Positions 19,450 to 28,358 of a DNA stretch of 64,000 bases are shown here, in pieces. The stretch comes from Chondrocystis sp. NIES-4102 (GTDB lineage: Bacteria > Cyanobacteriota > Cyanobacteriia > Cyanobacteriales > Xenococcaceae). Numbering within the stretch: position 1 is the first letter of the stretch; every line of letters starts with the position of its first letter. Under the pieces are notes generated by a model. That model was not told the DNA's origin, did not search any database, and saw only the letters and a program-made list of their open reading frames with translations. The position numbers and the translations under genes were made by a program. Location of the stretch: positions 2,046,001 to 2,110,000 of the forward strand of contig AP018281.1 in assembly GCA_002368355.1 (NCBI GenBank), read 5' to 3'.

Positions 19450-21003
19450 ATGAACAGAGATCCTAATAATGGTCGTTTACTTGCCAACCGTTATCAACTA
19501 TGTGATTTAGTTGGTGAAGGTGCTATGGGTAGAGTTTATCGAGCTAAGGACACTATACTAGGCGGTGTTGTGGTGGCAGTTAAATTTTTAGCTCATGCTT
19601 TACTCAGTGAGAATATGCGTGAGCGTTTTGAGCGTGAGGCGACAATTTCTGCTCTTTTAGGCGAAAAAAGTATTCATGTTGTCAGAGTTAAGGATTACGG
19701 TGTAGACGAATATAACAGTCCTTTTTATGTGATGGAATTTTTGTCTGGCACTAGTGTTAATGATTTGATTCGTTACCAACCTTTAAGTTTGGAAAGATTT
19801 TTAACTTTGACTCGTCATGTCTGTTTGGGCTTAGAATCTGCTCATCAAGGTATCTATTTTAATAATGAATTGTGTCGTATTATTCATCGAGATATTAAAC
19901 CTAGTAACATACTTGTAATTAATGATCCTACTTTAGGAGAAATTGCCAAAATCCTGGATTTCGGTATTGCCAAGCTAATCCAACCTGATAATAACCAAAC
20001 CCAATCTTTTATGGGGACTTTAGCCTATTGCTCTCCTGAACAAATGGAAGGAAAGGAATTAGATAATCGTTCTGATATTTATAGTTTGGGGATTATGATG
20101 TATGAAATGCTAACTATGGATATGCCTTTGTTGCCCCAAAACTCTTCTTTTGGTGGTTGGTATCAGGCACACCATAATTTTAAACCAGAACCCTTTAGCG
20201 GTAGGCTTAATCTCCCTTCAGAACTACAAGATTTAGTATTTAAATGTTTAGAAAAAGAAAGAGATAATCGTCCTCAAAGTGTAAGGCAAATTATTGATGC
20301 TTTAGAAGCCTTGATGCAGCCTCGAAAATCTCACCAAACCGCTTCTGAATTAGTAATTCCCCAAGATTCAAAAAAAACTATTATTGAACCTAGAGCGTAC
20401 GATACAACTACTAACTTAAATAAGACCGTAAATGCTGAGTCGTCTTTGACAGAAATTTGTCTACAAACCCCTTGGCCAAAAAACAAACCAATAAGCAAAA
20501 TTGTATTTTCCCAATTTATCACTACTCCTTTAGGAGATGCACCTGTACTTTGTGTAATGTTAGATCAAGAAGAATTGCACAATCGTATATCTAGCGTTCG
20601 CTATAATCAATTTTTATATTTAAGTCATCCTTATCCAACTTTGCTATGGATAACCCTGTTGTATAATTCCGAGCATGGAGCTAAATGGCTACCGTGCTAT
20701 TTAGATTTAAAATCCCGTAGAGGACAAGAAATTACGCGCGCCCTGGCTAAAGAAGGAAAATATCGCATTTTATTTTACACGTTAGATGAACCTCAACAAT
20801 GTCAACATATTGTTAAATCTATAATTAATCCTCGCTATTGTCAGATGTTGCAACAGTGGGCAAACTTAAGTCAGGTAACTAGAGGGGTTGGGGATATAAA
20901 TTCAGCCAAAGAAATTTTAAGGCAAGAATTAGAAAAAACTAAGGAGAAAATTTTAACCAAAGTTCAAGCTTCAAAATTGACTGATGTTAATTATTCTGGA
21001 TAG
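19450..21003 (+). CDS. Ser/Thr protein kinase (PknB/SpkA-type)
   Basis: A soluble 517-residue eukaryotic-type kinase. All key elements are present: glycine loop GEGAMGRVYRAKD (about 21-33), VAVKFL lysine (about 43), catalytic HRDIKPSN (about 144-151), DFGIAKL (about 170-176) and the activation-segment motif GTLAYCSPEQMEG. The kinase domain ends near residue 290. The C-terminal 220 residues have no recognised domain and no membrane helix; they end in a basic, glutamate-rich coiled stretch (EILRQELEKTKEKILTK). Likely an active signalling kinase. It precedes sipA by 62 nt, but a shared transcript is only inferred. Confidence 0.92.
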   Translation: MNRDPNNGRLLANRYQLCDLVGEGAMGRVYRAKDTILGGVVVAVKFLAHALLSENMRERFEREATISALLGEKSIHVVRVKDYGVDEYNSPFYVMEFLSGTSVNDLIRYQPLSLERFLTLTRHVCLGLESAHQGIYFNNELCRIIHRDIKPSNILVINDPTLGEIAKILDFGIAKLIQPDNNQTQSFMGTLAYCSPEQMEGKELDNRSDIYSLGIMMYEMLTMDMPLLPQNSSFGGWYQAHHNFKPEPFSGRLNLPSELQDLVFKCLEKERDNRPQSVRQIIDALEALMQPRKSHQTASELVIPQDSKKTIIEPRAYDTTTNLNKTVNAESSLTEICLQTPWPKNKPISKIVFSQFITTPLGDAPVLCVMLDQEELHNRISSVRYNQFLYLSHPYPTLLWITLLYNSEHGAKWLPCYLDLKSRRGQEITRALAKEGKYRILFYTLDEPQQCQHIVKSIINPRYCQMLQQWANLSQVTRGVGDINSAKEILRQELEKTKEKILTKVQASKLTDVNYSG

Positions 21004-21065
21004 CAAGACTATATGATTGATATTTAAGCACGTAGCTTGATAGTCTTGTAGATAAAACGAAATTT

Positions 21066-21284
21066 ATGGAAAATACAATAAAAGTGGGCGATCGCGTTAA
21101 AATTATAGCTTTACCCGCCTACATAAAAACTGCTGAACCTATGCCTATGTTACGTTCTCCTAATCTATTAACAATAGGGGAAGAAGGTATAGTCATGGAG
21201 CGTCGTCCTGGTGGATATTGGGGAATTCGCTTTACTCAAGGAGCTTTTTTATTGGAAAGTCAGTATCTAACAGTGATCAGTTAA
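21066..21284 (+). CDS. sipA: SipA, NblS-interacting SH3-like protein
   Basis: A 72-residue DUF3148 protein. KVGDRVKIIALPAYIKTAEPMPMLRSP, IGEEGIVMERRPGGYWGIRF and GAFLLESQYL are the conserved blocks of SipA. In Synechococcus, SipA binds the histidine kinase NblS (Hik33) and stimulates its output to RpaB, the regulator of high-light and stress genes. The fold is a small beta-barrel. Its start codon is well supported by the family N-terminus. It lies between the Ser/Thr kinase and prfB on the same strand. Confidence 0.85.
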   Translation: MENTIKVGDRVKIIALPAYIKTAEPMPMLRSPNLLTIGEEGIVMERRPGGYWGIRFTQGAFLLESQYLTVIS

Positions 21285-21408
21285 ACAATAATAGATAGTG
21301 GAATAGCGTTGAGCAATTATTAGTAACTCATGCCCTAATAGCAAAAAAGTAAATAGGTGATAGATAATTAAATAAAGACTAAAGCCTTATTGATTTTAGT
21401 AGTTAAAC

Positions 21409-22519
21409 ATGGAAGTATCAGAGTTAAAACGTCATATTGAAAGTATCACTTCACGCCTGGGTAAAGCCCAGGAATATCTTTGACCCCCCTGCTATAGTAG
21501 CTAAAATTCAAGATTTGGAGCAAAGAGCAGTACAACCTGATTTTTGGGACGATCGTAATATAGCTCAACAAGTTTTGCAGGAATTAAACGATCTTAAATC
21601 AAAATTAGAGCAATACCAGCATTGGCAACAGCTTCTAGAAGATACCAACGCGATCGCTCAATTATTAGAATTGGAATCAGACGCAGCCCTAGCAGCAGAA
21701 GCACAAAGCAATGTGGATCGGTTGTATAAGGAATTAGAGCTATGGGACTTACAACAGCTTTTAGCGGGTACTTATGACACTAAAGGTGCAATTTTAACGA
21801 TTAATGCTGGTGCTGGGGGAACAGATGCTCAAGACTGGGCGCAAATGTTATTACGAATGTACACTCGTTGGGCGGAGAAAGAAGGTTATCAAGTGCGTCT
21901 TGCAGAATCATCTCCAGGGGATGAAGCAGGGATTAAATCCGCTACCTTGGAAATTGAGGGGCGTTACGCTTATGGATATTTAAAAGGGGAAAAAGGTACA
22001 CATCGTTTGGTTAGGATATCTCCTTTTAATGCTAATGGTAAAAGGCAAACTAGCTTTGCAGGGATTGAAATTATGCCCAATTTAGGAGATGAGGAACTTA
22101 ATATTGAGATTCCCGAAAAGGATTTAGAAATAAAGACTTCTCGCTCTGGTGGTGCAGGGGGACAAAATGTAAATAAGGTGGAAACTGCCGTTCAAATTAC
22201 CCATTTACCGACTAAAATTGCCGTGCGTTGTACTGAAGAGCGATCGCAATTGCAAAATAAAGAGCGAGCCTTAGCCCTATTAAAAGCTAAATTGTTAATT
22301 ATTGCCGAAGAACAAAGAGCCCAGGAAATCGCCGAAATTCGTGGGGATATGGTAGAAGCAGCTTGGGGTAATCAAATTCGTAATTATGTCTTTCATCCAT
22401 ATCAAATGGTTAAGGATCTACGCACCGAAACGGAAACTACTGATATTAATGATGTGATGGATGGTAATTTAAACGATTTTATCGAAGCCTACTTACGCCA
22501 AGAAAATCAGTTAAATTAG
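21409..22519 (+). CDS. prfB: Peptide chain release factor 2 with programmed +1 frameshift
   Basis: Recognises UGA and UAA stop codons. The reading frame is join(21409-21480, 21482-22519), 369 residues. The first 24 codons ([24 protein letters not shown]) end at an in-frame TGA (21481-21483) in the context CTTTGAC; slipping +1 on CTT continues as [13 protein letters not shown]. This is the classical autoregulatory site: when RF2 is scarce, ribosomes pause at UGA and shift. An AGGA element lies only a few bases upstream of the slip site. The peptidyl-hydrolysis GGQ motif is present ([16 protein letters not shown]) and a release-factor-2 type recognition loop ([17 protein letters not shown], where RF2 has an SPF). 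Confidence 0.96.
21475..21484 (+). promoter_or_regulatory. prfB recoding site (CTT TGA C)
   Basis: The slip codon CTT (21478-21480) and the stop TGA (21481-21483) followed by C are the conserved bacterial RF2 frameshift signal. AGGA at about 21471-21474 is the candidate internal Shine-Dalgarno stimulator, at the short spacing known to promote +1 slippage. Confidence 0.9.
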
Positions 22520-22527
22520 ATTAAAGC

Positions 22528-22602
22528 AAGCTATTACAGCCCTACAGTTATTTTCAGTCGTGTTTTATTGAACTGAAATTTACTGTAAATGAACGATAGC
22601 TT
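22528..22602. terminator. Nested inverted repeat between convergent prfB and oxidoreductase genes
   Basis: Three nested arm pairs: AAGCTAT (22528-22534)/ATAGCTT (22596-22602), TTACAG (22534-22539)/CTGTAA (22583-22588) and TTTCAGT (22552-22558)/ACTGAAA (22572-22578). The structure is symmetric, so it could serve transcripts from both sides. It lacks a long T run, so termination is an inference. Confidence 0.45.
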
Positions 22603-22613
22603 ACTTAGCTCCT

Positions 22614-23627
22614 TTAACAATGGCTAATAACAATTTTGCCCATGTGCTTACCAGATTCCAGTAATTTGTAAGCCTGCTTTGCTTGAGAAAAAGGAATTAC
22701 CTGATCAATAATTGGTTTTAAACGATGCTGGGTAATAACTGCGTTCATCTCCTCAAACATTTTTCGATTACCTACATAAATTCCCTGAATATGTAATTGA
22801 TTAAAAAATGCCGTTGCAGGGGTAAAATTAGCTGCACCAAACCCACTGAGAACCCCAATTACGCCAATATATCCACCCAAACCAGCACAAGCAAGCGATC
22901 GCTCTATAGTTCCTGCACCACCAACTTCTACCACTTGCTCAACACCTTTTCCATCGGTTAATTGGAGTACTTGATTTTGCCAGTCAGGATCTTTTAAATA
23001 GTTAATAGTTGCATCCGCCCCTAAATCCCTAGCACGAGCAAGTTTTTCATCGCTACTGGAGGTTATTATTACTTTGGCATCGAATAATTTAGCAAATTGT
23101 AGGGCAAAGATTGATACTCCTCCTGTACCTAAAGTTAAAACTGTCTCTCCACAGGTTAATCCCCCTGTAGTTAAGGAATTCCAGGCTGTTAACGCTGCAC
23201 AGGGAAGGGTTGCTGCTTCCTCATAACTAAGATGATCAGGAATTTTTACTAGTGAGTGTTCGGGAAAAACAACATATTCAGCTAATGTACCGTCAATTCC
23301 CCCTCCTAAAGCCTTGTTCATGTGGCTTTCTGTAGCTTTACCTGATTGCCAATCTTGAAAAAATGTACCGCAGACGCGCTCGCCCCTTTGCCAATTAGTT
23401 ACATTTTCCCCAACCTCAATTACTTCCCCAGCACCATCAGAAACAGGAATTAGAGGGAGTTTTCGATTGCGATCGTATCCACCACGTAGAATAATTAAGT
23501 CTCGGTAGTTAAGAGAATTAGCTTTAATTTTTACTAAAACATCATTTTTCCCAATTTTAGGCTCAGGTAAATCAATTAATCGTAATTCATCCAGGGAATT
23601 GTAGGCTTGAAGTTGATAAGCTTTCAT
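22614..23627 (-). CDS. Zinc-free MDR-family alcohol dehydrogenase/quinone reductase
   Basis: A 337-residue medium-chain dehydrogenase/reductase. The GroES-like part has KANSLNYRDLIILRGGYDRN (about 33-52) and the NAD(P)-binding part TVLTLGTGGVSIFALQFAKLFDAKVIITSSSDEKL (about 163-197). The catalytic zinc ligands are not in the usual places (NYRDL replaces the CHTD-type motif), which fits NADPH-quinone or enone reductases. The gene is divergent from an HxlR-type regulator 101 nt away, a common pairing in which the regulator controls the reductase in response to electrophiles or oxidants. Confidence 0.88.
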   Translation of the reverse strand: MKAYQLQAYNSLDELRLIDLPEPKIGKNDVLVKIKANSLNYRDLIILRGGYDRNRKLPLIPVSDGAGEVIEVGENVTNWQRGERVCGTFFQDWQSGKATESHMNKALGGGIDGTLAEYVVFPEHSLVKIPDHLSYEEAATLPCAALTAWNSLTTGGLTCGETVLTLGTGGVSIFALQFAKLFDAKVIITSSSDEKLARARDLGADATINYLKDPDWQNQVLQLTDGKGVEQVVEVGGAGTIERSLACAGLGGYIGVIGVLSGFGAANFTPATAFFNQLHIQGIYVGNRKMFEEMNAVITQHRLKPIIDQVIPFSQAKQAYKLLESGKHMGKIVISHC

Positions 23628-23728
23628 ACTATTGATGCTAAATACTATCTAGTATTTCTTTGATACCATTACCCTAATGCTGCTCGGAAGGATTAACCGA
23701 GAAGTAATATAGTTACTTTTTGGTAAAC

Positions 23729-24178
23729 ATGGATTACTCTAAAGCACAAAGCGATATTACCCAGAAGTATTTACCGCAACCTACTCTCGATCGCGTGGCA
23801 ATAACGAAGATTTTTGACACCACTTGCGCTGCTCATCAAATACTTGAATATATTGCTAATAAATGGACAATTTTAATTATTTTTGCTCTAACACAAGACA
23901 CAAAACGCTATAACCAACTAAAGCAGCAAATTGTTGGTATATCCCCCAAAATGCTGATTCAAAATCTCCGTAATTTAGAAAGATGTGGTTTGATTGAGCG
24001 TAAAATCTATCCCACAGTACCACCTAAAGTAGAATATTCCTTAACTACTCTTGGGCGATCGCTTGTAGAACCGATAGCAGTTATGGGAGAATGGGCGTAT
24101 CAAAATATTGAAGAGGTAAAAGTTGCCATTCAAGCTTATGATGCTCATCCAAGTAATGAATATTGGAAACCTAAATAA
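23729..24178 (+). CDS. HxlR-family transcriptional regulator
   Basis: A winged-helix regulator of 149 residues from ATG 23729 (a TTG three codons upstream is less likely). The HxlR pattern is clear: C34-type cysteine in DTTCAAHQILEYIANKWTILIIFAL, then RYNQLKQQIVGISPKMLIQNLRNLERCGLIERKIYPTVPPKVEYSLTTLG. Many HxlR proteins sense electrophiles or disulfide stress through an N-terminal cysteine, and a cysteine pair (C in DTTC and C in ERCG) is present here. It is divergent from the MDR reductase and probably regulates it. Confidence 0.92.
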   Translation: MDYSKAQSDITQKYLPQPTLDRVAITKIFDTTCAAHQILEYIANKWTILIIFALTQDTKRYNQLKQQIVGISPKMLIQNLRNLERCGLIERKIYPTVPPKVEYSLTTLGRSLVEPIAVMGEWAYQNIEEVKVAIQAYDAHPSNEYWKPK

Positions 24179-24296
24179 CAGTCTATAAATTTTTGAGTAA
24201 TCAGTTGAGATATTGCCTAAATCTTTTAATACTAGAAATATTTTCTACTGTGTTGTGCAGATCGTATTATTAAAAATGTTTCTGGATAATAATTAA

Positions 24297-25016
24297 ATGA
24301 ATAGCGAGGAATTTCTACAACAACAATATAATGCAGGGGAAAGAAACTTTTCTAACATTGATCTTCAGGAAGCGGAATTAGTTAAAGTTAATCTGAGCCA
24401 GATAGATTTAAGCGCAGCCGATTTAAGACAATCACGCTTAGGTAGAACTAATTTAAGTGGTGCTTGTTTGCGTCAAGCAGATCTTAGTGAGTCGATTCTC
24501 TGGGGAACAGACTTAACCAAAGCTAATTTAGATCAAGTAAACTTAAGAGAAGCAGATTTAAGTGGAGCAATTTTAACCAACGCCTCTTTAAAACGCGCTG
24601 TTTTACTCAAAGCAATTTTAAAAGGTGCAAATCTCAGCCATAGTATTTTATCTGAAGCAATGATGATTGAAGTAGATCTACGTCCTACTGGCGATTATCG
24701 TACTAATCTAAATCATGCGGATCTTAGTAATAGTAATCTCAGTTATGCTAATTTGAGCATGGCGATATTGTATCAAGCAAAATTAGATGGTGCTAAACTT
24801 TGTCGTGCCAATTTAAGTGCAGGGATGGAATTAGCCACCGACTTAACAGAAGCTAGTTTACAGAATGCGGATCTAAGTTATGCTGATTTGAGTGGTGCAA
24901 TTTTATGCAAGGCTAATTTACAGGGTGCGGATCTTACAGGTACAAATTTAGATGATGCGGATTTAACCGATGCGATTATGCCCGATGGTAGTATATATTG
25001 CAGCAACCTTAATTAA
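24297..25016 (+). CDS. Pentapeptide-repeat protein
   Basis: A 239-residue protein made almost wholly of A(D/N)LxX pentapeptides (LSAADLRQSRLGRTNLSGACLRQADLSE and so on) from about residue 20 to 232, interrupted at 118-130 by a short non-repeat stretch (DLRPTGDYRTNLN). Such repeats fold as a right-handed quadrilateral beta-helix. No signal peptide or membrane helix is seen, so it is probably cytoplasmic or thylakoid-associated. Function unknown. The HTH or DNA-mimic (Qnr-like) role is not indicated. Confidence 0.92.
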   Translation: MNSEEFLQQQYNAGERNFSNIDLQEAELVKVNLSQIDLSAADLRQSRLGRTNLSGACLRQADLSESILWGTDLTKANLDQVNLREADLSGAILTNASLKRAVLLKAILKGANLSHSILSEAMMIEVDLRPTGDYRTNLNHADLSNSNLSYANLSMAILYQAKLDGAKLCRANLSAGMELATDLTEASLQNADLSYADLSGAILCKANLQGADLTGTNLDDADLTDAIMPDGSIYCSNLN

Positions 25017-25133
25017 AGAATTAAGACAAATATAATCCAAAAAGCCAGATCTTAGGGGTTTTAATAATTAATGCTTAAACCAAAGTAGGGAAGCAATAGC
25101 ATATTAAAATGTTCGCTATCAGTAGAAGGGTTT

Positions 25134-25267
25134 TTAGGTAGTAGGTAGTAGGTAGTAGGTAGTGGGTAGTAGGCGCGGAAAGCGTCGTCACGCACGCTCT
25201 TGAGGCGACCTCAAGAGAACGTGACGATAGTAGGTAGTAGGTAGTAGGTAGTAGGTAGTAGGTAGGA
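25134..25267. repeat. TAGGTAG tandem-repeat tract with embedded hairpin element
   Basis: Degenerate repeats of GTAGGTA/TAGTAGG (7-nt and 10-nt units) on the plus strand, split at 25173-25229 by an unrelated ~57-nt GC-rich hairpin element. A short extra run of the repeat is near 25328-25336, and CCTTTCCTGACTC-type units lie at 25383-25412. The whole 25017-25527 spacer is non-coding and lies between convergent genes. Confidence 0.85.
25173..25229 (+). repeat. ~57-nt hairpin element, copy A
   Basis: Begins GCGCGGAAAGCGTCGTCACG and ends ACGTGACGATAG. Inner arms CTCTTGAGG/CCTCAAGAG (25197-25205 and 25209-25217, loop CGA) and outer arms CGTCACG/CGTGACG form a long hairpin. It is nearly identical to copy B at 34319-34377 in inverted orientation, apart from a central 7-8 nt block. 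Confidence 0.8.
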
Positions 25268-25527
25268 GAAGCTAAAAGTGATAACTTATATGAATTATTT
25301 AAATGTTGGCTACAAATAGAACGGTTTTTAGGTAGTAAGTAATCCCACAAGGGGACAATGTAGGTAATAGATTTTTTCAAACTCCCCTTTCCTGACTCCC
25401 CTTTCCTGACTCCTTATAAATTCATAGCATTCTTAGTTGTATTTCATATTAAACATTTGTCGGGTTTACAAACTACCAATGACTTAATCGATGCTGTTGA
25501 TCAATTATCAAATTTTCTACCTTTTCC

Positions 25528-26961
25528 CTAAACACGTTTTAACTTAGCTCGCAATTCCGACTTAATACGATTGAGAATAGATTGCTCATCTAGAGAATCC
25601 AAAATTTTCTCAACAACTATTTTAGGACTTTGTTCACCCCAGGAAGCACCATTAGCTAAATAAATTTTCGTAACTTGTCCAATTACATAGGAAGAGACAC
25701 CAGCAACACCCCCTTGAGCGATCGCGATTGATAAATAGGGTGCAAGAGATAATCCTCCTGTAACAGGAATTGTAACTCCCAAAAGACTTTTAATAGATCC
25801 AAGACCTAAAGTTGCCAAAAGTTCACTAGCACTAATACCACCCATCCCCAAGGCAATATTTTTTAGTAGCTTAACCGCCCCCGATTGAGTCATAGTGATG
25901 CCATAAAGACGAGAAAGGGAAATAATAATCCCCACATCAATAATTGCGCCTGAAAATAAATCAATAGCTGTGACAGGATTAAGAGCGATCGCCATTGCTT
26001 TAACCATCATCCCTTTATTAATTAATTCATTGGCTGCTTGATCTCGAATTAGTAATTTACGCTCTAATAACTGTTCATTTACCTGATCAGCAAACAGCAT
26101 ACTATTGAGAGCCACTAATGATTTTCCTTCACGATGCAATAATTCTAAAATTTTGAGTTTTAATGTTTCTACTTGAGGTTTGCCTTTAAGACGTTGTACT
26201 TTGAGTTTGCCCGTTACATCTTTAAACCCCTTTACTTCTATAGGAGAGGCAGCCACCATAATGATTTCATCAGGAGAAATTAATTCTTTTACTCTTTCCT
26301 CCTTGATTTTTTGATAAATAGCTAGACGATCTGCTTCAGGATATTGATCGATTTTATTAAACACCAATAACATAGGTTTGCCTGCCGAACGTAGTTTTGA
26401 TAAGGCACGATATTCGACTTGAGTTATATCTCCCGAAACCATAAACAGGATTAAATCAACTCTGCTTGCCAGATCACAAGCCAAAGCCTCCCTAGCTTCG
26501 CCGTTTACCTCGTCAATACCAGGAGTATCAATTAATTGGATTTGTCCCCCTTGCGCCCCTGTAATGGTTAGGCGTTGGAGATTTTCGGGAGTATTAGCAA
26601 TTTGCTCTGGGGTAAGTTGCCAATTAGCACTATCGATAGAGCGAGTCACCCCATGTAATGCACCAGTGGGGAAAATATCTTGTCCAACTAAAGCATTGAG
26701 TACAGATGATTTACCTCTGCCTACCATACCAAAAGCAGCAATTTGGACTACCGACTGCTCAAGTTTATCTAGCATTTGCGCCAGACGTTCAATTTCTGAT
26801 TCTAAGCCTACTTGCTCTTCGGCAGTCAGATCAATATTACTAATTAAATTGCGTAGAGAAGTTTGGGCTTGACGGTAATTCAATTCCCCACTAATTGCTT
26901 CAAAACTAAAAAGCGTTTGTTCTAATTCTGTTTGATCTTTAGCTTCTTCGTTTGATAACAC
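25528..26961 (-). CDS. Membrane-associated GTPase (Era/dynamin-like, DUF697), copy 1
   Basis: A 477-residue GTP-binding protein. G1 is GMVGRGKSSVLNALVG (about 78-93), G3 is DTPGIDEV (about 139-146) and G4 is NKID (about 201-204). The C-terminal half (about 300-450) has several hydrophobic helices (AIALNPVTAIDLFSGAIIDVGIII, LGLGSIKSLLGV, LAPYLSIAIAQGGVAGVSSYVIG), the DUF697 pattern. It would act at a membrane; the role is unknown in cyanobacteria. The start is GTG at 26961. The protein at 34440-35807 is a clear paralogue. Confidence 0.9.
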   Translation of the reverse strand: MLSNEEAKDQTELEQTLFSFEAISGELNYRQAQTSLRNLISNIDLTAEEQVGLESEIERLAQMLDKLEQSVVQIAAFGMVGRGKSSVLNALVGQDIFPTGALHGVTRSIDSANWQLTPEQIANTPENLQRLTITGAQGGQIQLIDTPGIDEVNGEAREALACDLASRVDLILFMVSGDITQVEYRALSKLRSAGKPMLLVFNKIDQYPEADRLAIYQKIKEERVKELISPDEIIMVAASPIEVKGFKDVTGKLKVQRLKGKPQVETLKLKILELLHREGKSLVALNSMLFADQVNEQLLERKLLIRDQAANELINKGMMVKAMAIALNPVTAIDLFSGAIIDVGIIISLSRLYGITMTQSGAVKLLKNIALGMGGISASELLATLGLGSIKSLLGVTIPVTGGLSLAPYLSIAIAQGGVAGVSSYVIGQVTKIYLANGASWGEQSPKIVVEKILDSLDEQSILNRIKSELRAKLKRV

Positions 26962-27065
26962 GCAAAACCTCTTGTTAAATTAAACTATCTTCACGTAAGC
27001 TTTAACGCCCCAGTGTGGCTTATATTTATACTATTTAATTTTAACTAAAGCATTTCAACAGTGTA

Positions 27066-28124
27066 TTAAGAGATAAGACGATTAAACCAAGCTTCAAAGC
27101 GATCGCCCAATGCTTCTAAGGAATATTCTGCTTCTGCTTGAATTTGACATACCTGACGATCAATTTGATCAAGCTGTTTTATGGCTGTTACTAATCCTGT
27201 CACACTATCAGGTTCAACTAGAAATCCTGTTATACCATCTTGTATAATTTCCGCAGGTCCTCCCCGACTATAGGATATTACTGGAACACCACAGGCAAGA
27301 GCTTCGATCGCCACGTTACCAAAGGCTTCCAACCAACGAGGAGTCATCAACAGAGCGCGGGCTTTACCTAATTGTTGTTGTAAGTCCTTAGTATTTAAAA
27401 ACCCTTGATATCCTAATGCTGCATCGGGATAATTTTGACATATCTGTGACCAATATTCTTGATCTTGGATTTTTCCAAAGATTTTTAAAGGAATCCCTGT
27501 TATCTTAGCTGCTTCTAAGGCATCTTCTAAAGCCTTTTCGGGGGCGATACGTCCTAACCAGGCTAAACTAGCTTCAGGATGAGCGTTAAATTCATATAGA
27601 GATAGATCAATTGCACTACCAAGAATCTCACAGTCGTCGGCAAAAGGAAAAGTTTCCGCTTGAGAGCGAGTATAAACCCCAAAACTACCAGGATATTGAG
27701 CGATAATTTGCTGCATAATGCGATCGCTGGCGATAGTCATTGATCCCATACTAATAAAATGGGCGATCGGTTTTTGAAAAAAAGGAGTTAAATAAAAGGG
27801 CAACCAATCAAAAGCGAAGTTTACCAGTAAGTCATACTTATCTTGTACCTGTCGGGCATATTCCCACATATTCGCCAAAACAGAATTATCAGGTAAAGAA
27901 ATTGGAACATTACGACTTTGGGTTTGTATAGGAATTTGTAAATTACCACTAATGCAAGTTACGGGAATATCAACCAAAAAAGAATTAGGCGGGGCGACTA
28001 CTTCTAATTGATGTCCTCGACGAGATAATTCTTGAGCTAAATTTTGCACAGTTAATTCAACTCCGCCTCCCTCTCCAGACCCTAAAGCACCAACGGAAGT
28101 AGATAATAAAAGTATCTTTAACAT
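27066..28124 (-). CDS. Glycosyltransferase family 4
   Basis: A 352-residue GT-B enzyme. The N-terminal domain has the acceptor-side GSGEGGGVELTVQNLAQELSRRGHQLEVVAP (about 15-45) and the C-terminal domain has LGRIAPEKALEDAL (about 189-202) plus EAFGNVAIEALACGVPVISYSRGGPAEII (about 264-292), the nucleotide-sugar binding E-x7-E motif. It resembles the cyanobacterial UDP-glucose:tetrahydrobiopterin glucosyltransferase type, but acceptor and sugar cannot be fixed from sequence. No membrane helix. It is 104 nt upstream (in transcription terms) of the DUF697 GTPase. Confidence 0.85.
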   Translation of the reverse strand: MLKILLLSTSVGALGSGEGGGVELTVQNLAQELSRRGHQLEVVAPPNSFLVDIPVTCISGNLQIPIQTQSRNVPISLPDNSVLANMWEYARQVQDKYDLLVNFAFDWLPFYLTPFFQKPIAHFISMGSMTIASDRIMQQIIAQYPGSFGVYTRSQAETFPFADDCEILGSAIDLSLYEFNAHPEASLAWLGRIAPEKALEDALEAAKITGIPLKIFGKIQDQEYWSQICQNYPDAALGYQGFLNTKDLQQQLGKARALLMTPRWLEAFGNVAIEALACGVPVISYSRGGPAEIIQDGITGFLVEPDSVTGLVTAIKQLDQIDRQVCQIQAEAEYSLEALGDRFEAWFNRLIS

Positions 28125-28164
28125 TTGAGTAAAATATTATAAGCAATACGAGATAATGTTAGGA

Positions 28165-28318
28165 CATTTTTAAGCTGTTAGCTTCTTAGCTTTGATCTCT
28201 TAGCTGTGAGCTTCTTAGCTTCTACCTACTACCTACTACCTCCTACCTCCTGACTCCTACCTCCTACCTACTACCTACTACCTACTACCTCCTACCTAAT
28301 TCCCCCCTCCTGACTACT
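28165..28318. repeat. TTAGCT units plus CTACCTA tandem-repeat tract
   Basis: Starts with three to four units of TTAGCT/AGCTTCTTAGC (28169-28222), then runs into CTACCTACTACCTC and TCCTGACTCCTACC units to about 28318. It is in the spacer between the HEAT-repeat gene and the glycosyltransferase, on the 5' side of the latter. No coding potential. Confidence 0.85.
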
Positions 28319-28358
28319 ATGATTTACTAAGCTCATCTATCACAGCCTTAGATTTTCA

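Noticed and set aside
21437-22519. prfB starting at [15 protein letters not shown]
   Set aside because: The upstream frame gives the proper RF2 N-terminus and ends at the CTTTGAC recoding site; the shorter start translates the wrong frame there.
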